A stretch of 16,922 nt of DNA from Pseudomarimonas sp964350895 (GTDB lineage: Bacteria; Pseudomonadota; Gammaproteobacteria; Xanthomonadales; Xanthomonadaceae): contig CAYGMG010000086.1 in the NCBI GenBank assembly GCA_964350895.1, forward strand, positions 1 through 16,922, in the 5' to 3' direction. Position 1 is the first letter of the stretch; each line of letters begins with the position of its first letter. A program made the position numbers and the translations under genes. Shown here piece after piece: positions 14,424-16,922 of the stretch. The notes under the pieces were generated by a model. That model ran no database searches. It was not told the DNA's origin and was given only the letters and a program-made list of their open reading frames with translations.

Positions 14424-16742
14424 ATGCGAGTAGTACGTGCGCCGCTGGTTGCGGCGATGCTGTGGGGACTGGGCTCGATGGCCCAGGCAGGAGCTGTCGA
14501 GCTGACCGTGCTTCCGGCGCCGGATCTGGCCAAGCTGGAAATGGAGGACAGCAAGCGCATCGGCGGCCCGTTCCGCTATGGCGTGGGCATTCCCGCCGGC
14601 GATTACCGCCTTGGTGCCAAGGGTTTTGGCCGCTGGGCCCTCGAAGGCGACACCGCCGTATGGCAGTGGAGCGTGACCTCGCCCGCCGCCAAGTCGCTGG
14701 ATTTCCACTTCGAGCGCCTGCAGCTGCCGCTCGGCGCAAGCCTGCGCATCCTCGGCGAAGGGCCGGACAATGTCCGCCTGATCGAGGCCAAGGACATCAC
14801 CGGCAGCGCTTACTCCTCGCCCTACGTGCTCGGCGAGCGCGCCACGCTGGAACTGCGTGTGCCGGCCAGCAAGCGGGCTGACGTCGAACTGGCCCTGGCC
14901 AGCGTCACCCATGGCTACCGCGGCCTCTTCGAGGCATTCGAGCCGGGCCAGAAGTCCGGCTCCTGCAATGTCGACACCGCCTGCCCGGCAGGCGATGCCT
15001 GGCGCGACCAGATCGACGCGGTCGGCCACTACACCTTCAGCCAGGGCAGCAGCAGCTATGTCTGCACCGGCTCCCTGATCGGCAACACCAGTGGTTCCAC
15101 CACGCCGTACTTCCTGACCGCCAACCACTGCATGAGCACGCAGACCGTGGTCAGCAGCATCGTGGTCTACTGGAACTACCAGAGCAGCACCTGCCGCACT
15201 CCGGGCTCCTCGTCCAGCGGTACCCCGCTGTCGCGCAGCATCGCCAGCCACAGCCAGTCCGGCGCCACCCTGCGCGCGACCAACTCGGCCAGCGATTTCG
15301 CCCTGATCGAGCTGAACACCGCGGTGCCGACAGCGGCCAATCCGTACTTCTCCGGCTGGGACCGCAGCGGCAGCACGCCAAGCTCGGCAGTCGGCATCCA
15401 CCACCCGGCAGGCCACGAGAAGCGCATCGCCGTCGAAGACCAGGCCCTGCAGGTCAGCGGCTACGGCGGTGGCAGCGGCACCACCCACTGGCGGGTCATC
15501 GACTGGGACCAGGGCACCACCGAAGGCGGCTCCTCGGGCTCGGGCCTGTGGGACCAGAACAAGCGCCTGGTTGGCCAGCTGCACGGCGGCTCGGCGGCCT
15601 GCGGCAACAACCTGTCGGACTACTACGGGCGGCTGTCGGTGTCCTGGGCCGGCGGCGGTGCCAGCAGCTCGCGGCTGTCCAACTGGCTTGACCCGTCCAG
15701 CACCGGCGCCAGCACGCTGAACGGCTATCGCCCGGGCGGCGGTGGCGGTGGTGACACCATCGCGCCGAGCACGCCGTCCAACTTCAGCGCCACGGCCAGC
15801 AGCAGCAGCGCGATCGGCCTTGCCTGGTCGGCTTCGACCGACACCGGCGGCTCCGGCCTTGCAGGCTATCGCGTCGAGCGCTGCACGGGGTCCTCGTGCA
15901 CGAACTTCGCCCAGATCGGCACCACCGCGGCGACCAGCTACAGCGATTCCGGGCTGAGCGCGTCGACCACCTACCGCTACCGCGTGCGCGCCTATGACGG
16001 TGCCGGCAACACCAGCAGCTACAGCAGCATCGCCTCGGCCACCACCCAGGCGGGCGGTGGTGGCGGTAGCGTGCTGCAGAACGGCGTGCCGGTGACCGGC
16101 CTGTCCGGCAGCACGGGCACCGAGCTGCGCTACACCATCAACGTCCCGGCCGGTGCCAGCAATCTGAACATCGCGATTGCCGGCGGCAGCGGAGATGCCG
16201 ACCTGTACGTGCGCTTCGGCTCGGCGCCGACCACCAGCAGCTATGACTGCCGTCCGTATGCCGGCGGCAACAACGAAAGCTGCCCGGTGGCCAGCCCGCA
16301 GGCCGGCACCTATCACGTCATGGTTCGCGGCTACTCGGCGTTCTCCGGTGTCACGCTCACCGGCAGCTACACGGCGGGCGGCGGCGGTGGCGGTGCGTCG
16401 TTCTTCGAGAACACCTCCAACGTCTCGATCCCGGACAACAACAGCACCGGCGTGACCAGCTCGATCACGGTCAGCGGGCGCAGCGGCAACGCGCCGAGCA
16501 ATCTGAAGGTCGGGGTCAACATCGTGCACACCTATATCGGTGACCTGATCGTCGACCTGCTGGCCCCGGACGGTAGCGTGTACAACCTGCACAACCGCAG
16601 CGGCGGCGGCACCGACAACATCAACACCACCTACACGGTGAACGCCTCCAGCGAGGCTGCCAACGGCACCTGGAAGCTCCGCGTCCGCGACCGCGCGCGG
16701 CGGGACACCGGCTATATCGATGCCTGGAGCCTGCAGTTCTAA
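14424..16742 (+). CDS. Secreted lysyl-endopeptidase-like protease with FN3, PPC and P domains
   Basis: Preproenzyme of 772 residues, tandem paralogue of the preceding gene. Layout: signal peptide 1-22 (AQA end); prodomain 23-177; trypsin-like domain 178-435; fibronectin type III domain about 444-541; PPC domain about 549-650 (DADLYVRFG, GTYHVMVRGYSAFSGVTL); P domain about 659-772. Gly runs separate the modules. The triad is His235, Asp291 and Ser371. Asp399 and His387 match the lysine-specificity residues of Achromobacter protease I, with Tyr347 in the Trp169 position. Cysteines 181, 187, 214, 236, 257 and 393 are conserved. Lys177 directly precedes SGSCN. From 381 to 694 there is no lysine, so autolytic loss of the extra domains is not expected. 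The start is set by signal peptide and GAGGAG. Near the end, DRARRDTG departs from the DAASGDTG of the paralogue. Secretion by the type II system is inferred. Confidence 0.92.
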   Translation: MRVVRAPLVAAMLWGLGSMAQAGAVELTVLPAPDLAKLEMEDSKRIGGPFRYGVGIPAGDYRLGAKGFGRWALEGDTAVWQWSVTSPAAKSLDFHFERLQLPLGASLRILGEGPDNVRLIEAKDITGSAYSSPYVLGERATLELRVPASKRADVELALASVTHGYRGLFEAFEPGQKSGSCNVDTACPAGDAWRDQIDAVGHYTFSQGSSSYVCTGSLIGNTSGSTTPYFLTANHCMSTQTVVSSIVVYWNYQSSTCRTPGSSSSGTPLSRSIASHSQSGATLRATNSASDFALIELNTAVPTAANPYFSGWDRSGSTPSSAVGIHHPAGHEKRIAVEDQALQVSGYGGGSGTTHWRVIDWDQGTTEGGSSGSGLWDQNKRLVGQLHGGSAACGNNLSDYYGRLSVSWAGGGASSSRLSNWLDPSSTGASTLNGYRPGGGGGGDTIAPSTPSNFSATASSSSAIGLAWSASTDTGGSGLAGYRVERCTGSSCTNFAQIGTTAATSYSDSGLSASTTYRYRVRAYDGAGNTSSYSSIASATTQAGGGGGSVLQNGVPVTGLSGSTGTELRYTINVPAGASNLNIAIAGGSGDADLYVRFGSAPTTSSYDCRPYAGGNNESCPVASPQAGTYHVMVRGYSAFSGVTLTGSYTAGGGGGGASFFENTSNVSIPDNNSTGVTSSITVSGRSGNAPSNLKVGVNIVHTYIGDLIVDLLAPDGSVYNLHNRSGGGTDNINTTYTVNASSEAANGTWKLRVRDRARRDTGYIDAWSLQF

Positions 16743-16748
16743 GCTGAT

Positions 16749-16763
16749 TGACTCACTGAGTCA
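16749..16763. repeat. 15-bp perfect dyad after second protease gene
   Basis: TGACTCA, a central C, then TGAGTCA, beginning 6 nt after the stop codon and just before the intrinsic terminator. It could form a small hairpin or be a symmetric protein-binding site; nothing more can be said from sequence. Confidence 0.45.
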
Positions 16764-16773
16764 GCAAGACGAG

Positions 16774-16803
16774 GAACCCGGCTTCGGCCGGGTTCTTCTT
16801 TTT
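16774..16803 (+). terminator. Intrinsic terminator of second protease gene
   Basis: GAACCCGGC at 16774-16782 pairs perfectly with GCCGGGTTC at 16787-16795 around a stable TTCG tetraloop, followed by TTCTTTTT. A textbook Rho-independent terminator, 32 nt after the stop codon. Confidence 0.93.
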
Positions 16804-16888
16804 CGCTGTCTGTAAGCTGCCGTGTGGTCATGTCGGGTTTGCGCGCGAAGCTGCCGTTCGTCGATGTCCATCCATTGCGCCGGCTTTC

Positions 16889-16913
16889 TGTGGGAGCGGA
16901 TCGTATCCGCGAC
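16889..16913. repeat. REP-like palindromic element at right edge
   Basis: The core GTGGGA-GCGGAT-CGT-ATCCGC-GAC has a 6-bp stem (16896-16901 with 16905-16910), a 3-nt loop and the flanking GTGGGA tetranucleotide-type head seen in REP elements of pseudomonads and xanthomonads. The window ends just beyond it, so a second inverted copy or an array cannot be judged. Bases 16804-16888 hold nothing else recognisable. Confidence 0.55.
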
Positions 16914-16922
16914 CGCGGAGCT

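Noticed and set aside
12903..15060. Tandem repeats suggestive of a CRISPR or repeat array
   Set aside because: The recurring blocks are codon-level identity between paralogous proteases, not regularly spaced short repeats.
14388..16592. 734-residue minus-strand frame opposite the second protease
   Set aside because: Ala/Gly/Arg/Val-rich shadow of a repetitive Gly/Ser/Thr-coding gene; no motif.

Overview
The window is GC-rich, densely coded DNA from the chromosome of a gammaproteobacterium. It most resembles the Xanthomonadales/Lysobacterales. The grounds are the type II secretion order gspG-H-I-J-K-L-M-N, the inositol-monophosphatase-like / nudE / cysQ cluster, a SufT with its N-terminal extension, secreted lysyl-endopeptidase-like proteases with P domains, and a REP sequence of the GTGGGAGC type at the right edge. 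The assignment rests on gene content and family knowledge, not on a database search.

Layout. Bases 1-257 hold no gene I can support. Minus strand 258-2337 carries bioA followed by rsmE, overlapping by 8 bp. Divergent from bioA, with only 41 bp between starts, runs a tightly overlapped type II secretion block (2379-7782): the major pseudopilin GspG, minor pseudopilins GspH, I, J and K, the inner-membrane platform proteins GspL and GspM, and GspN. The secretin (GspD), ATPase (GspE), GspF and GspC are not in the window. Nine bases after gspN comes a run of housecleaning hydrolases: an inositol-monophosphatase-family enzyme, NudE, CysQ and MazG. A minus-strand gene for a four-helix membrane protein of unknown function converges on mazG and diverges from sufT.

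The right third (11896-16742) holds two tandem paralogous genes for secreted serine proteases related to Achromobacter lysyl endopeptidase (protease I). Both have a signal peptide, a prodomain that ends in a lysine exactly at the predicted mature N-terminus, a complete His/Asp/Ser triad, six cysteines matching the three disulfides of that family, and a C-terminal P (Homo B) domain. The second also carries FN3 and PPC domains inserted between protease and P domain. Each gene is preceded by a near-identical promoter module (TTGACY, 17-bp spacer, TAASTT) and by an unusually long leader of roughly 260-280 nt. The second gene ends in a strong intrinsic terminator.

Working hypothesis: the proteases are made as Sec-dependent precursors and could be substrates of the type II system whose pseudopilin and platform genes lie 5 kb upstream. 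That functional link is inferred from co-location and domain type only. No wholly new system was recognised. The most interesting material is the duplicated protease pair with its shared promoter and leader and its diverged C-terminal architecture.
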